64,000 nt of DNA from Bifidobacterium sp. N4G05. Its GTDB lineage: Bacteria; Actinomycetota; Actinomycetes; Actinomycetales; Bifidobacteriaceae. The notes beneath the pieces are model-generated. The model saw only the letters and a list, made by a program, of their open reading frames with translations. It was not told the DNA's origin and searched no databases. A program made the position numbers and the translations under genes. Positions 54,940-63,605 of the stretch are shown here, piece by piece. The stretch is taken from assembly GCF_002742445.1 (NCBI RefSeq), contig NZ_NJNQ01000006.1:62001-126000 (forward strand), read 5' to 3'. Positions within the stretch are counted from its first letter, which is position 1, and each line of letters begins with the position of its first letter.

Positions 54940-54955
54940 CGTTTCACGTGAAACA
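54940..54955. promoter_or_regulatory. parS-like site 2
   Basis: CGTTTCACGTGAAACA: one mismatch to consensus; directly after jag. Confidence 0.93.
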
Positions 54956-55154
54956 TGGCGTCACTATTTGGTGGCGCTTTTTTTATTGCGATTGGTGAAT
55001 GACTGCACGCGAGTCGTGCGCTGGATACGTGACGCCTATGTGCGCATGGACTTGCTTACGGTCTGCGTAGGCCGTGCGATGCCGTGCGATATTGCCGGCA
55101 TTGGTCGGGGAGTAATGGCTGGAATACCAGCAATGAGGAAGAGCAGGATATAGG

Positions 55155-55967
55155 ATGGTGCCCATGAGTGATGTGACAGACGAACTTGATGATTCGCCGA
55201 TTCTTGAGGAAGTGCTGGGGGATGCGTTGGACAAGCTGCGTGTCTTTCATGCGAAACTTGCCGAAGAAGGCGAACCCCGTGGCTTGATCGGGCCACGAGA
55301 CGTTGGGATTATTTGGGAACGCCATATTCTGAATTCGGCTGCCATTGTGCCTTTCGTGAGGGAATCCACGGCCAATAAGCAGTTTAAAACGGTTGCCGAT
55401 ATTGGCAGCGGTGGCGGTTTCCCCGGTATCGTTGCGGCCGCATGCCTGCCGGATCACCAGTTCACACTTGTAGAGCCTATGGAGCGGCGTATCGAATGGC
55501 TGAACGAGTGCGTGGCGGACATGGAGCTGGAGAACGTTGCGGTGGTGCGTGCCAGGGCCAATGAGATGATCGAGGCCATTGTGGGTGCGTCTGGCACTCA
55601 AGGCGGCAACCGTGGCAATGGGAACGCCAGAAACGGTAGAAACGGCAAAGGCGGCAGGAACAGCAGGGGAGCGGTTGCCCGCGGTCCTGTACTGGATTTG
55701 GATGGCAAGCCCATTCAGGCAGGGCATCCGTTCGCCGTGGTGACCTGTCGTGCCGTTGCGCCGATGACCAAACTATCCGGGTGGACGTTGCCGTTGCTTG
55801 AACGTGGTGGATGTCTGGTCGCTTTGAAGGGAAGATCCGCTCAGGAGGAGATCGAAAAAGCCTCCAAGGAGATCGCCAAGTGCGGCGGCGTTCGTCCGCG
55901 AGTGGTGAATGCCGAGGTCGGTCCGGGGCTTGAATCGACCCATGTGCTCATGGTGGATAAAAAGTAA
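55155..55967 (+). CDS. rsmG: 16S rRNA (guanine527-N7)-methyltransferase RsmG (GidB)
   Basis: 270 residues (alternatively from ATG 55164). RsmG motifs: [33 protein letters not shown] (SAM loop), [11 protein letters not shown] and the conserved TCRAVAPM. Between the SAM part and VTCRAVAP lies an insert of about 30 residues rich in Gly/Asn/Arg ([19 protein letters not shown] in part, encoded around 55592-55684), which most RsmG proteins lack. Modifies G527 of 16S rRNA. Precedes parA by about 240 bases. Confidence 0.93.
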   Translation: MVPMSDVTDELDDSPILEEVLGDALDKLRVFHAKLAEEGEPRGLIGPRDVGIIWERHILNSAAIVPFVRESTANKQFKTVADIGSGGGFPGIVAAACLPDHQFTLVEPMERRIEWLNECVADMELENVAVVRARANEMIEAIVGASGTQGGNRGNGNARNGRNGKGGRNSRGAVARGPVLDLDGKPIQAGHPFAVVTCRAVAPMTKLSGWTLPLLERGGCLVALKGRSAQEEIEKASKEIAKCGGVRPRVVNAEVGPGLESTHVLMVDKK

Positions 55968-56209
55968 GTTATCCACAATTTAGGCGAGTTGTCCACATTA
56001 TCCACAGCTGGGGAATCGTCGAAATAAACCGCAGAGAAAATGTTGGAATGGCAATAAAATATCTGTGGATAACTTTTTGTGAGTAGTGCAAGTTATCCAC
56101 TGACTATCCACAGTTATCCACATTTGCGCACAATGGGTGAGATGGGCTGATTCTGTCCACCCAAATGATGAAACTTGAATGTTAAGCATATCGTAAGGAA
56201 GGCTGACGT
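55968..56209. other. rsmG-parA intergenic DnaA-box cluster
   Basis: Four perfect boxes (TTATCCACA at 55969, 55998, 56114; TGTGGATAA at 56064) and near boxes at 55989, 56093 and 56104. Less than 4 kb from dnaA; could be part of a split origin. Confidence 0.85.
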
Positions 56210-57190
56210 ATGACTGGACCTGAAGGACCAGATAACCTGACATCGATGGAATCGGCAACGGAAACCATCAAACGAATTTTCGGAGGATCGGATTCTCCTC
56301 TTGGTTCGCAGATCGCCGACGAATCGTCTCGCTATCGCGCCTTGCAGAAGGCCGTTTGCCCAAAGCCGGAGCAGACGCGACTGATTGCGGTCGCTAACCA
56401 GAAGGGCGGCGTTGGCAAAACCACGTCTGCGGTGAATCTTTCCGCTGCGTTGGCTCAGTTCGGTTCCAAAGTGCTGCTGATCGATATGGATCCACAGGGC
56501 AATGCGTCGACCGCGTTGGGTGCTCCGCATGCGTCGGGAGAGCCGTCGGTATACGACGTGATCGAAGGTAGGAAAACCATTGCCGAAGTCAAGCGTGCCT
56601 GCCCTGATTTCGATCTGCTTGATGTGGTGCCAGCCTCCATTGATTTGAGTGGTGCCGAGCTGGAAGTCGCTGACATGGAAAATCGCAATGTGCTGCTGAA
56701 AACCGCGGTTGACGAGTTTCTTGAGAACAGCGAGGAACACTACGATTACGTGATTATCGATTGCCCTCCAAGCCTTGGACTGCTGGTAATTAATGCCATG
56801 TGCGCGGTGCATGAGATGCTGATTCCGATCCAGGCTGAATACTATGCGTTGGAGGGGCTTGGCCAGCTTATCAATACCATCGGGCTGGTGCAGGAACATT
56901 TCAATCCGTCACTGCTCGTTTCTACCATGCTGATCACCATGTTCGATAAGCGAACCCTGCTCAGCCGTGAAGTGCATGACGAGGTCAAAAGCCACTATCC
57001 GACCATCGTGTTGGACACCACGATTCCACGAACGGTGAAAATATCGGAAGCGCCAAGCTTTAATCAAAGCGTTATCGCCTACGACCCCAAGGGCATGGGC
57101 GCAATCTCCTACTGCGAGGCCGCGTTGGAACTCGCACGTCGCTCGCAGACGGTGTTGCAGGCTATCGATGCAAGAAGGAATGAGAACTGA
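56210..57190 (+). CDS. parA: Chromosome partitioning ATPase ParA (Soj)
   Basis: 326 residues with deviant Walker A NQKGGVGKTTSAVNLS (about 63), DMDPQGN and the Walker B YVIIDCPPSLG. Acts with ParB on parS to segregate origins. The N-terminal 55 residues are an extension. AAGGAAGG precedes the start. Confidence 0.96.
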   Translation: MTGPEGPDNLTSMESATETIKRIFGGSDSPLGSQIADESSRYRALQKAVCPKPEQTRLIAVANQKGGVGKTTSAVNLSAALAQFGSKVLLIDMDPQGNASTALGAPHASGEPSVYDVIEGRKTIAEVKRACPDFDLLDVVPASIDLSGAELEVADMENRNVLLKTAVDEFLENSEEHYDYVIIDCPPSLGLLVINAMCAVHEMLIPIQAEYYALEGLGQLINTIGLVQEHFNPSLLVSTMLITMFDKRTLLSREVHDEVKSHYPTIVLDTTIPRTVKISEAPSFNQSVIAYDPKGMGAISYCEAALELARRSQTVLQAIDARRNEN

Positions 57191-57192
57191 TT

Positions 57193-58548
57193 ATGGCTAC
57201 GAAATCACGTTTAGGCAGGGGTCTCGGCGCGCTGTTTCCGTCTCTTCCAGGAGAGTCGGCAAAGTCGGAAGCTGCCTCTGAGCCGGCTGCTCCTGCTGTA
57301 GGGGTGAAGGCTGATAACAAATCATCCGCGAAGACTTCCGGAAATATGGCTGACAGTGCCGACGTGCCGTCGGTGGGAAAGAACGCAGGCGCTAAAAGCG
57401 CCATGGTGACAGCCAAGGCTTCCGTCGATGCCGTCCACGACATGAAGAAAAACGTTTCACGTGAAATCAAGAAGGGAAGCGTTCATCGTGCCAGCATGCC
57501 TTCCATTACGCTGAACGAAGTGGCTCATCCAGCTGACATGTTCTTCGGTGCCACCAGTCCTGTCGCTCCTTCTGACGATGTGAAGCAGGGGAGTGTTTCA
57601 CGTGAAACTGCAGCAGTAAAAAAGAACGAAGATGCAAAGAACGGCGAACCGGAACTGCTGCCGGTGCAGGGCGGTTACTTGGTTGAATTGCGTCTGAGCG
57701 ATGTCGGACCCAACCTGCATCAGCCGCGCACTATTTTCGACGAGGATGATCTTCGTGAGCTTGCCGATTCCATCAAGGAAGTCGGTGTGCTGCAGCCCAT
57801 TGTCGTACGGAAGCGTCCTCGCGCGCAGATCGAGGCCGCGCGCAAGGAGAACGCCGCCAACAATGCCGAGCCGCACAATATGTTCGACGGTCGCATGGAT
57901 AGCATGTATGAGCTCATCATGGGCGAGCGTCGTTGGCGTGCTTCACAGATCGCAGGTCTGAAAACGATTCCTGCGATCGTCAAAACCACGGCAGACGATG
58001 ACATGTTGCGTGACGCTCTGCTGGAGAATCTGCATCGCGTTGCGTTGAATCCGCTGGAAGAAGCGGCTGCCTATCAGCAAATGATCGACGATTTCGGTCT
58101 GACGCAGGCGCAATTGTCGAAATCTGTATCGAAATCACGCCCGCAGATCGCAAATACCTTGCGATTGCTGAATCTGCCTGCAACCGTGCAAAAGAAGGTC
58201 TCTTCCGGACTCTTATCGGCAGGTCACGCGCGTGCGCTGCTGGGATTGCCGGCCGAAGCTGATATGGAACAGCTTGCGACGCGCATTATCGCCGAAGGAC
58301 TGTCTGTTCGCAGCACCGAGGAAATCGTGTCGATGAAGGCCGCCGAATCGGATCAGCCGAAGAAGGCGAAGACCAGCAAACTGAATCCGTGGGCGGGAAC
58401 GCCGATGCAGGTCGGCCTTGAAAAGAGGTTCGACACGAAGGTGTCCATCAAGGGATCCAAGGAACATGGTCGCATCGAAATCGTGTTCAAATCCGAAGAC
58501 GACATGAAGCGCATTGTCGACATGCTCATGCCATCTGCTGAAGAATAG
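57193..58548 (+). CDS. parB: Chromosome partitioning protein ParB (Spo0J)
   Basis: 451 residues, two bases after parA. The N-terminal 155 residues are low-complexity (Ala/Ser/Lys/Val); then the ParB CTPase domain (about 160-265, with GERRWRASQ and LLENLHRVALNPLEEAAAYQ in part), a helix-turn-helix (LTQAQLSKSVSKSRPQIANTLRL in part), and a C-terminal dimerisation domain. In the N-terminal part, two parS-like sites are embedded in the coding sequence and are read as VSRE (residues about 87 and 135). Confidence 0.95.
   Translation: MATKSRLGRGLGALFPSLPGESAKSEAASEPAAPAVGVKADNKSSAKTSGNMADSADVPSVGKNAGAKSAMVTAKASVDAVHDMKKNVSREIKKGSVHRASMPSITLNEVAHPADMFFGATSPVAPSDDVKQGSVSRETAAVKKNEDAKNGEPELLPVQGGYLVELRLSDVGPNLHQPRTIFDEDDLRELADSIKEVGVLQPIVVRKRPRAQIEAARKENAANNAEPHNMFDGRMDSMYELIMGERRWRASQIAGLKTIPAIVKTTADDDMLRDALLENLHRVALNPLEEAAAYQQMIDDFGLTQAQLSKSVSKSRPQIANTLRLLNLPATVQKKVSSGLLSAGHARALLGLPAEADMEQLATRIIAEGLSVRSTEEIVSMKAAESDQPKKAKTSKLNPWAGTPMQVGLEKRFDTKVSIKGSKEHGRIEIVFKSEDDMKRIVDMLMPSAEE
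57453..57468. promoter_or_regulatory. parS-like site 3 (inside parB, degenerate)
   Basis: CGTTTCACGTGAAATC: core TTTCACGTGAAA intact, mismatches at both edges; encodes VSRE. Confidence 0.75.
57594..57609. promoter_or_regulatory. parS-like site 4 (inside parB)
   Basis: TGTTTCACGTGAAACT: one mismatch to consensus; encodes SVSRET. Confidence 0.9.
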
Positions 58549-58589
58549 TATTTCTCGAGTTTCTCTGTCTGATCAGTGTGATGTTCGCA

Positions 58590-58670
58590 GAAGGGCGGCA
58601 TATTCTATTCACGACACACTCAAGGCTGTTTGACCAAGCTTACAGTCGTGAACAGAATATGCCGCCCTTC
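58590..58670. terminator. Long inverted repeat after parB
   Basis: Arms of 26 bases (58590-58615 and 58645-58670; GAAGGGCGGCATATTCT start, one mismatch) with a 29-base loop. Could terminate parB. Confidence 0.7.
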
Positions 58671-58718
58671 CGCTCGTTTTTCCAGTTTTTGCAGGGCATG
58701 ACCGTGTATCACGGTCAC

Positions 58719-58773
58719 ATGACGGTCATTCATACAGTCATGATTGTGATATGACTGTATGAATGACCGTCAT
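58719..58773 (-). terminator. Perfect 23-bp inverted repeat at the trxB 3' end
   Basis: Arms 58719-58741 and 58751-58773 (ATGACGGTCATTCATACAGT start), 9-base loop, 8 bases after the trxB stop. A smaller GACCGTG-TAT-CACGGTC hairpin lies at about 58700-58716. Confidence 0.8.
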
Positions 58774-58781
58774 GGGGAGTG

Positions 58782-59717
58782 CTACTGCTGTAGGTAGGCT
58801 TGGGCGTCAAGGGCAGACCGGCAGCCCATGCCGGCGGCGCTGATCGCCTGACGGTAAATACTGTCAACGCAATCGCCTGCTGCAAAAATACCGGCAGTGC
58901 TGGTGCGTGTGCTGGCGCCATCCACCTGAATATATCCAGCCGCATCTCGCTGCACAATGCCGTCAATAAAAGTTGTGGCGGGGGAGTGGCCGATCGCTAC
59001 GAAAATACCGTTTGCGGCAATCGTGCCAATCTCTCCGGTGATGACGTTGCGAATGTTCACGGATTGTGCTCCGTTGTCGTCTCCCAATATTTCCTCCACC
59101 ACGGAATCTGTGATGATGGTGATTTTCGGATTCTGTTGAGCGCGTTCCACGAGAATCTGCGATGCGCGGAATTCGGAACGACGATGAATCAACGTCACCG
59201 ACGATCCAAATCGGGAAAGAAAATCAGCTTCAGTGAATGCGCTATCGCCGCCGCCGACCACAATAATCGGCTTATCTCGGAAGAAGAAGCCGTCGCAAGT
59301 CGCACAATATGACACGCCCTTGCCGGAATATTCCGCCTCTCCGGGGATGCCGAGCTTGCGGTATTCCGATCCGGTTGCGATGATCAAAGCACGGGTTTCG
59401 AAAACGTCTCCCAGATCGACGCGCACGGTTTTCACGCCGGTGGCGTCATCGTTGCTCACGGAAACAACGTCATCCCAAATGATTTCTGCGCCGAACTTCT
59501 CCGCTTGGCGTTGCATATTGTCCATGAGTTCCGGTCCCATAACGCCATCGGGGAAGCCTGGGAAATTCTCCACTTCGGTGGTGTTGACGAGCTGCCCGCC
59601 TGGGGTCAGCGCGCCCGCGATGACCAGTGGTTTGAATCCAGCTCGGCCCAAATATATGGCTGCGGTATATCCGGCAGGGCCGGACCCGACAATAATCGCA
59701 TCTCGCAAATCACTCAT
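58782..59717 (-). CDS. trxB: Thioredoxin-disulfide reductase
   Basis: 311 residues from ATG 59717. FAD-binding GSGPAGYTAAIYLGRA, redox-active CATC (YCATCDGFFF) and NADPH-binding VGGGDSAFTEADFL; GIFAAGDCVD near the C-terminus. Uses NADPH to reduce thioredoxin. No trxA follows directly in the window. Monocistronic. Confidence 0.96.
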   Translation of the reverse strand: MSDLRDAIIVGSGPAGYTAAIYLGRAGFKPLVIAGALTPGGQLVNTTEVENFPGFPDGVMGPELMDNMQRQAEKFGAEIIWDDVVSVSNDDATGVKTVRVDLGDVFETRALIIATGSEYRKLGIPGEAEYSGKGVSYCATCDGFFFRDKPIIVVGGGDSAFTEADFLSRFGSSVTLIHRRSEFRASQILVERAQQNPKITIITDSVVEEILGDDNGAQSVNIRNVITGEIGTIAANGIFVAIGHSPATTFIDGIVQRDAAGYIQVDGASTRTSTAGIFAAGDCVDSIYRQAISAAGMGCRSALDAQAYLQQ

Positions 59718-59828
59718 ATTCCCACTGTAGCGAATCGTCAAAACGGACATCCACGCATCTCACGATTTCGCGCATTCCTTTTTCTTATGGCGTATTATCA
59801 AGTACCTTCTGAATCGGATCATCTACAG

Positions 59829-59844
59829 AGTTTCACGTGAAACA
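59829..59844. promoter_or_regulatory. parS-like site 5
   Basis: AGTTTCACGTGAAACA: one mismatch; upstream of trxB. Confidence 0.93.
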
Positions 59845-59933
59845 CGAGTTGTTGTGTGTGGTTATGTGAGGGGCTGTGTGTGCAGCTGCTGGTGGTGGCT
59901 GGATTCTTGGCAGTGCTTGAGCGGAACATGAGA

Positions 59934-59969
59934 AAAGGGCTTGCGCTCCATGCGGAACGCAAGCCCTTT
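59934..59969 (-). terminator. Terminator of the 40-residue gene
   Basis: AAAGGGCTTGCG and CGCAAGCCCTTT arms, 12-bp stem; TTTTCT follows on the minus strand. It lies 40 bases after the small gene's stop. Confidence 0.85.
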
Positions 59970-60008
59970 GGTTATTTAAGTGTGACGCCTGCTTGTGCAG
60001 GCCTTGGG

Positions 60009-60131
60009 TCACTTGTTGATGACCTTCTTGAACAGATCGGCGCTAGCCTTGGCGAGTGCGAACTGGCCGAAGCCTGGATCGATGGAAGCGAGGTTGGCGT
60101 TGACGATCTGGTTGAAAGTGTTGTTCTTCAT
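60009..60131 (-). CDS. 40-residue protein gene, unknown function
   Basis: Short gene with ATG at 60131 and a strong ribosome binding site GAAAGGAAACATC. The peptide begins MKNNTFNQIVNANLAS, has IDPGFGQFALAKASAD in the middle and ends LFKKVINK. It has no membrane segment or signal peptide; the C-terminal half is an amphipathic helix with net positive end. It has its own -10 box (TATAAT at 60314-60319, minus strand), a 170-base leader and a terminator, so it looks like a true transcription unit. I recognise no family; it could be a small regulator, toxin or peptide precursor. Confidence 0.72.
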   Translation of the reverse strand: MKNNTFNQIVNANLASIDPGFGQFALAKASADLFKKVINK

Positions 60132-60683
60132 GATGTTTCCTTTCGTTCGGCTTGGCGGCGTTCTTGTTTTCTTTTCTTTCCTCTGGCCGCTGCCGTAAGT
60201 CTTGTTTGTTGTTTCAGCGCGGGTGGCGTTGCCGTTTCCCCGCGTGTGGGGTGCGGCTCCGGTTTTCTCTCCGGTCCCTGCCGCATCGTGTCTCTTTGTT
60301 CTGTTGTGCCTTCATTATAGGCAGGCGCAACCGTCAATGTCATGCAACGATCGTTGATTCTTTTGTATTTTCATCGGCTAATCTTGAAATAAACGTAATG
60401 ATGCTGTGATGAAAGTTGATCGTCGATTGCCGGGCAGTATCGCCGTCGCAAAAAGAAGTGGTGTGATCTTTGAATTTTCTGTCTTTTTATGAAAGTCTCA
60501 AAATCGTTCTTCTGTAAGATTTTTGGCAATCTCGTCTTTTTCTATCCCTTTTCTATCTTCCTTACCTGCGGGAGTATTTGCGCTTGTTGCCGACGAATGT
60601 CACGGTACATTGATTGATAGCGAGCTGATTGGCGTGGCTATTCGACGGGCTGATCGGCATCAGGCATAAGAAAGGAACGTGAT
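60132..60683. other. Leader of the 40-residue gene and promoter region of the HAD gene
   Basis: 552 bases without a called gene. 60132 to about 60305 would be the small gene's GA-rich 5' leader; the rest is AT-rich and carries the start region of the plus-strand nucleotidase gene (GAAAGGAACGTGAT before 60684). Confidence 0.55.
60314..60319 (-). promoter_or_regulatory. -10 box of the 40-residue gene
   Basis: TATAAT on the minus strand; ATGACA 18 bases upstream is the best-spaced -35 candidate (TTGACG is closer, 12 bases). Confidence 0.55.
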
Positions 60684-61319
60684 ATGGCGACTATTCCTGA
60701 ACAATACGAGAGTCAGCGCGTGGGCGTGCAGGGATATCGCGTGCTCAATCTCGATTTGGACGGCGTCTGCGCGGATTACAAAGGTGCGATCCGCGATTAT
60801 CTGCATCGGCAGGGCATTGACGTGCCGGAACGTGCGTTACGGGCCGCGCACTACAATCTCACCCGCGAGGATGGATGGCCGTTCGACACGCTTGACGATT
60901 ACATCGAAACGCATAAAGCCGCGGAACGTGAGCATCTGTATGCGACGATGAAGCCGCTTCCGGGGGTAGCGCAGGCGCTACAACGATTGGCGGGCGAGCA
61001 CGTGTACATTCGCATCGTCACGCATCGGCTGTTCGTGTCCGGCCAGCATCAGATGGTCGTTTCCGACACCGCGCAATGGTTGGATAGCAATCACATTCCG
61101 TACATGAGCCTGTGCTTCACTGGGCTGAAAGACAGTATGCAGGCCACGATCCACATCGACGATTCGCCGGCGAACATCGAAACCCTGCGCGAAGCCGGGC
61201 AGCACGTGGTTGTGTTCGATCAGCCGTACAACAGCGCGTACGATGGTCCCCGAATCGACAGCTGGAGCGACGTCAACGTCGAAAAGCTCCTCACCCTCTT
61301 CGAACACTGGCCAGAGTAA
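60684..61319 (+). CDS. HAD-family 5'(3')-deoxyribonucleotidase-like protein (NT5C type)
   Basis: 211 residues. HAD nucleophile motif DLDGVCAD (Asp24, Asp26) is the DxDGVxAD form of 5'-nucleotidase type C; the later HIDDSPANIE supplies the acidic motif III, and IRIVTHRL the motif II Thr. Expected to dephosphorylate (deoxy)nucleoside monophosphates. The start ATG follows AAAGGAACGTGAT. Monocistronic, convergent with the pseudokinase gene. Confidence 0.75.
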   Translation: MATIPEQYESQRVGVQGYRVLNLDLDGVCADYKGAIRDYLHRQGIDVPERALRAAHYNLTREDGWPFDTLDDYIETHKAAEREHLYATMKPLPGVAQALQRLAGEHVYIRIVTHRLFVSGQHQMVVSDTAQWLDSNHIPYMSLCFTGLKDSMQATIHIDDSPANIETLREAGQHVVVFDQPYNSAYDGPRIDSWSDVNVEKLLTLFEHWPE

Positions 61320-61449
61320 GTGGTCTGCGCGGCGGATTGTCTGTACAACCCCTGTTGTATGTCTGCACAAGTCGATTTGACCACCAATTTGGGATGTGTA
61401 GTTGATTGACATCGACGATTTCGGCAGACAATCGAGTGGCAGATACAAA

Positions 61450-61480
61450 GGAGGGCACGTGCATATTACACGTGCCCTCC
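61450..61480. terminator. Bidirectional terminator
   Basis: GGAGGGCACGTG and CACGTGCCCTCC: perfect 12-bp stem, 7-base loop, between convergent genes. Confidence 0.85.
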
Positions 61481-61524
61481 ATGCGCGTCTTTTCCGGAAA
61501 ACGTTAGAAAGACGGTGACAACGA

Positions 61525-63564
61525 TTAGAAGATCTGCAGGGAATCGATGTACAGCTGGCTGCCGGGCAGACTGTCAAGCGGCACCCACAGCATGATGTCC
61601 TGCGTTTTCACAGACTTGTCGAACTTCACTTCGGTAGTGCCGGAATCGTCGAATTTGAACTGTGCCACCTGCTCACCCTGGGACGGGCTGTTCGTCGCGT
61701 TCACGCGAATGTATCCCTGGCCGCCCGAAGAACGAATCTTGATGACCATGCGAGACGCGTTCTGCGGTTGGCTCAGGTGCACGTAATATCCGTAGCCCTG
61801 CTGTCCGTCAGGGTTCGACAGGAACTGACGATTGTCGATTTCGTATGCAGTCGTGTTTTCTGGCTGCTTCGGATTCGGTACCTTCTTCGACTGCTTGTCA
61901 GCGGTCACGACCTTGTCTTCGGTTTTCTTGAGTTTCTTGGATGATGAATCGCCAGATGCCGGCGCATTGGCGGAAGTATCGGAAGAATCCGTGGAATTGG
62001 ACGAATCGGTATTGTTGGACTTATCGGTATTGCCGGACTTATCAGAATTGGAAGAATCCGCGGAATTCGCATCCGTCTGATCGCCCTCGCCGAACGGCAC
62101 CTTGTCAAGATTTATTTCCGGCCATGGTCCTTCGGAATCAGTCGTAACCGAATCTGAAGGCTTCATCAAACCCTGAATAGCGAAACCAAGCGCTACCGCA
62201 ACAACAAGAACGGCAACGATAATCGCAACAACCTTCGTTTTCAGCTTGCCAAACAGTTTCGCGTCGGCAACGTCAGTATTCGCCGAAGCGGAAGAAGGAT
62301 TCTTCGGCGTGAAGCTCGGCGGAACCGCGGCTCGACCGGCTGCATACGCGGCGTCGATCGCCTCCTGCTCTGCCTTCAACGCGCGAGCGGACTCTTCGCC
62401 GGGCTGAATGACCTGACCGTCCGCGCCGATCACTGGAATGCGGCCGGTTTTTTCCAACTGGGAATCGTCGGATGACATGCCATCGGCCGGTACGGAAACC
62501 CTGATGGGGAAGGAGAAGGGAGAATCGCTGGTGTCGGTCACGCCATCGATGTCTTCTTCGCTCAGCAGCTCACGGCCGCTGCTCCACAACGATTTCACCG
62601 CTCCGCTGGTGGCTGCGACGCTTTTCGCCAAAGCCTCCTTGCCATCGGAAAAATCGTTATGCGGTTCGGGAGCCGTGAACGTCATTTCCGGAATGCTTCC
62701 AGTCACCGCCAGCGTATCCGGTAGCAGGAGCGTATCTTTCTCAAGGATCTGCAGCAACGGAACATTGGCGATCGAGCACTCCGAATCCATGGAAGGCAAC
62801 GTGACATCCATACCCCCCAACGATGACAGCGGCTGGTACTCGCCAAGCAGCGCCTCCAATTCCGCGAGAGTCGCCATCGGAACGGTGGGGAAGCCGTCGG
62901 CCTCTTCAAGCTCAAGTCCGCGCTTGCAGATCACACGGAATTCCATCGGCGTGGTCGGCGCGAGCGCGTCCAGACGGAAATCAGTCGACAATGTGGACGG
63001 ACGGCGGGTCAGCATCGCATACAGCAATGCCGCAATCTGCCGAATCGCAAGCTGTTCCCGATTTTCCAAAGCCTGCGCGCGAGAAGTGTCGGCAAGCATG
63101 ACGCTCACCGGAGCGTCTGCAATCTGAATGCCGGAACGGGTCAGGCGCACCGTGTCGGTGCTGATGGAGAAATGCGTGAGATTGTCTTTTTGCAGCACAT
63201 GCAACGATTCGATGACTTCGCCAATGATGGAACGCATGGCTGTATAGCTCAACGGCTGGTTGGCGTTCAGCGCAAGATATTCGCTGAGGGCCATGCCTTC
63301 GTCAAGCTGTGTCACCACCAGCGCGACCTTGCCGACATGCTGGAGTTGCAACACTTTTGTGAAGTGGGAGTCGTGCGAAATGGCCAGCATGGAAGCGGTT
63401 GCGTTGACTTCCTGCAATGCCTTGCTGCTGCTGACGATAAACAGCTGGCAATCCCGTGCGAGCACATGGTCGCTGGCCTTCCAGACCTGCAGTCCGGTTT
63501 CTTCGCGCAACGGCGAAACGAGCACGTAGCGATTGCTGATGGTATCTCCCAGCTGAGGTTTCAT
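61525..63564 (-). CDS. Membrane pseudokinase with extracellular domain (partner of MurJ)
   Basis: 679 residues from ATG 63564 (AAGGAA upstream). N-terminal kinase-like domain (about 1-255) that lacks the catalytic residues: the VAIK Lys region reads DCQLFIVSS, HRD is replaced by THFSIST and DFG by IADAPV. A linker, one membrane helix (about 443-465), a Ser/Asp/Asn-rich stretch and a C-terminal beta-sandwich-like domain (about 555-675) follow. In mycobacteria a pseudokinase is fused to MviN/MurJ and binds FhaA when phosphorylated; here it is a separate gene overlapping the murJ 3' region. ATP hydrolysis is not expected. Confidence 0.82.
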   Translation of the reverse strand: MKPQLGDTISNRYVLVSPLREETGLQVWKASDHVLARDCQLFIVSSSKALQEVNATASMLAISHDSHFTKVLQLQHVGKVALVVTQLDEGMALSEYLALNANQPLSYTAMRSIIGEVIESLHVLQKDNLTHFSISTDTVRLTRSGIQIADAPVSVMLADTSRAQALENREQLAIRQIAALLYAMLTRRPSTLSTDFRLDALAPTTPMEFRVICKRGLELEEADGFPTVPMATLAELEALLGEYQPLSSLGGMDVTLPSMDSECSIANVPLLQILEKDTLLLPDTLAVTGSIPEMTFTAPEPHNDFSDGKEALAKSVAATSGAVKSLWSSGRELLSEEDIDGVTDTSDSPFSFPIRVSVPADGMSSDDSQLEKTGRIPVIGADGQVIQPGEESARALKAEQEAIDAAYAAGRAAVPPSFTPKNPSSASANTDVADAKLFGKLKTKVVAIIVAVLVVAVALGFAIQGLMKPSDSVTTDSEGPWPEINLDKVPFGEGDQTDANSADSSNSDKSGNTDKSNNTDSSNSTDSSDTSANAPASGDSSSKKLKKTEDKVVTADKQSKKVPNPKQPENTTAYEIDNRQFLSNPDGQQGYGYYVHLSQPQNASRMVIKIRSSGGQGYIRVNATNSPSQGEQVAQFKFDDSGTTEVKFDKSVKTQDIMLWVPLDSLPGSQLYIDSLQIF

Positions 63565-63605
63565 GGGTTCCTTCAACTTTTTGTAAACGTTTGTTCTGCC
63601 TATGG

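Noticed and set aside
60128-60343. 71-codon Arg/Lys-rich minus-strand frame
   Set aside because: It would lie across the leader and start of the 40-residue gene, and has no binding site.
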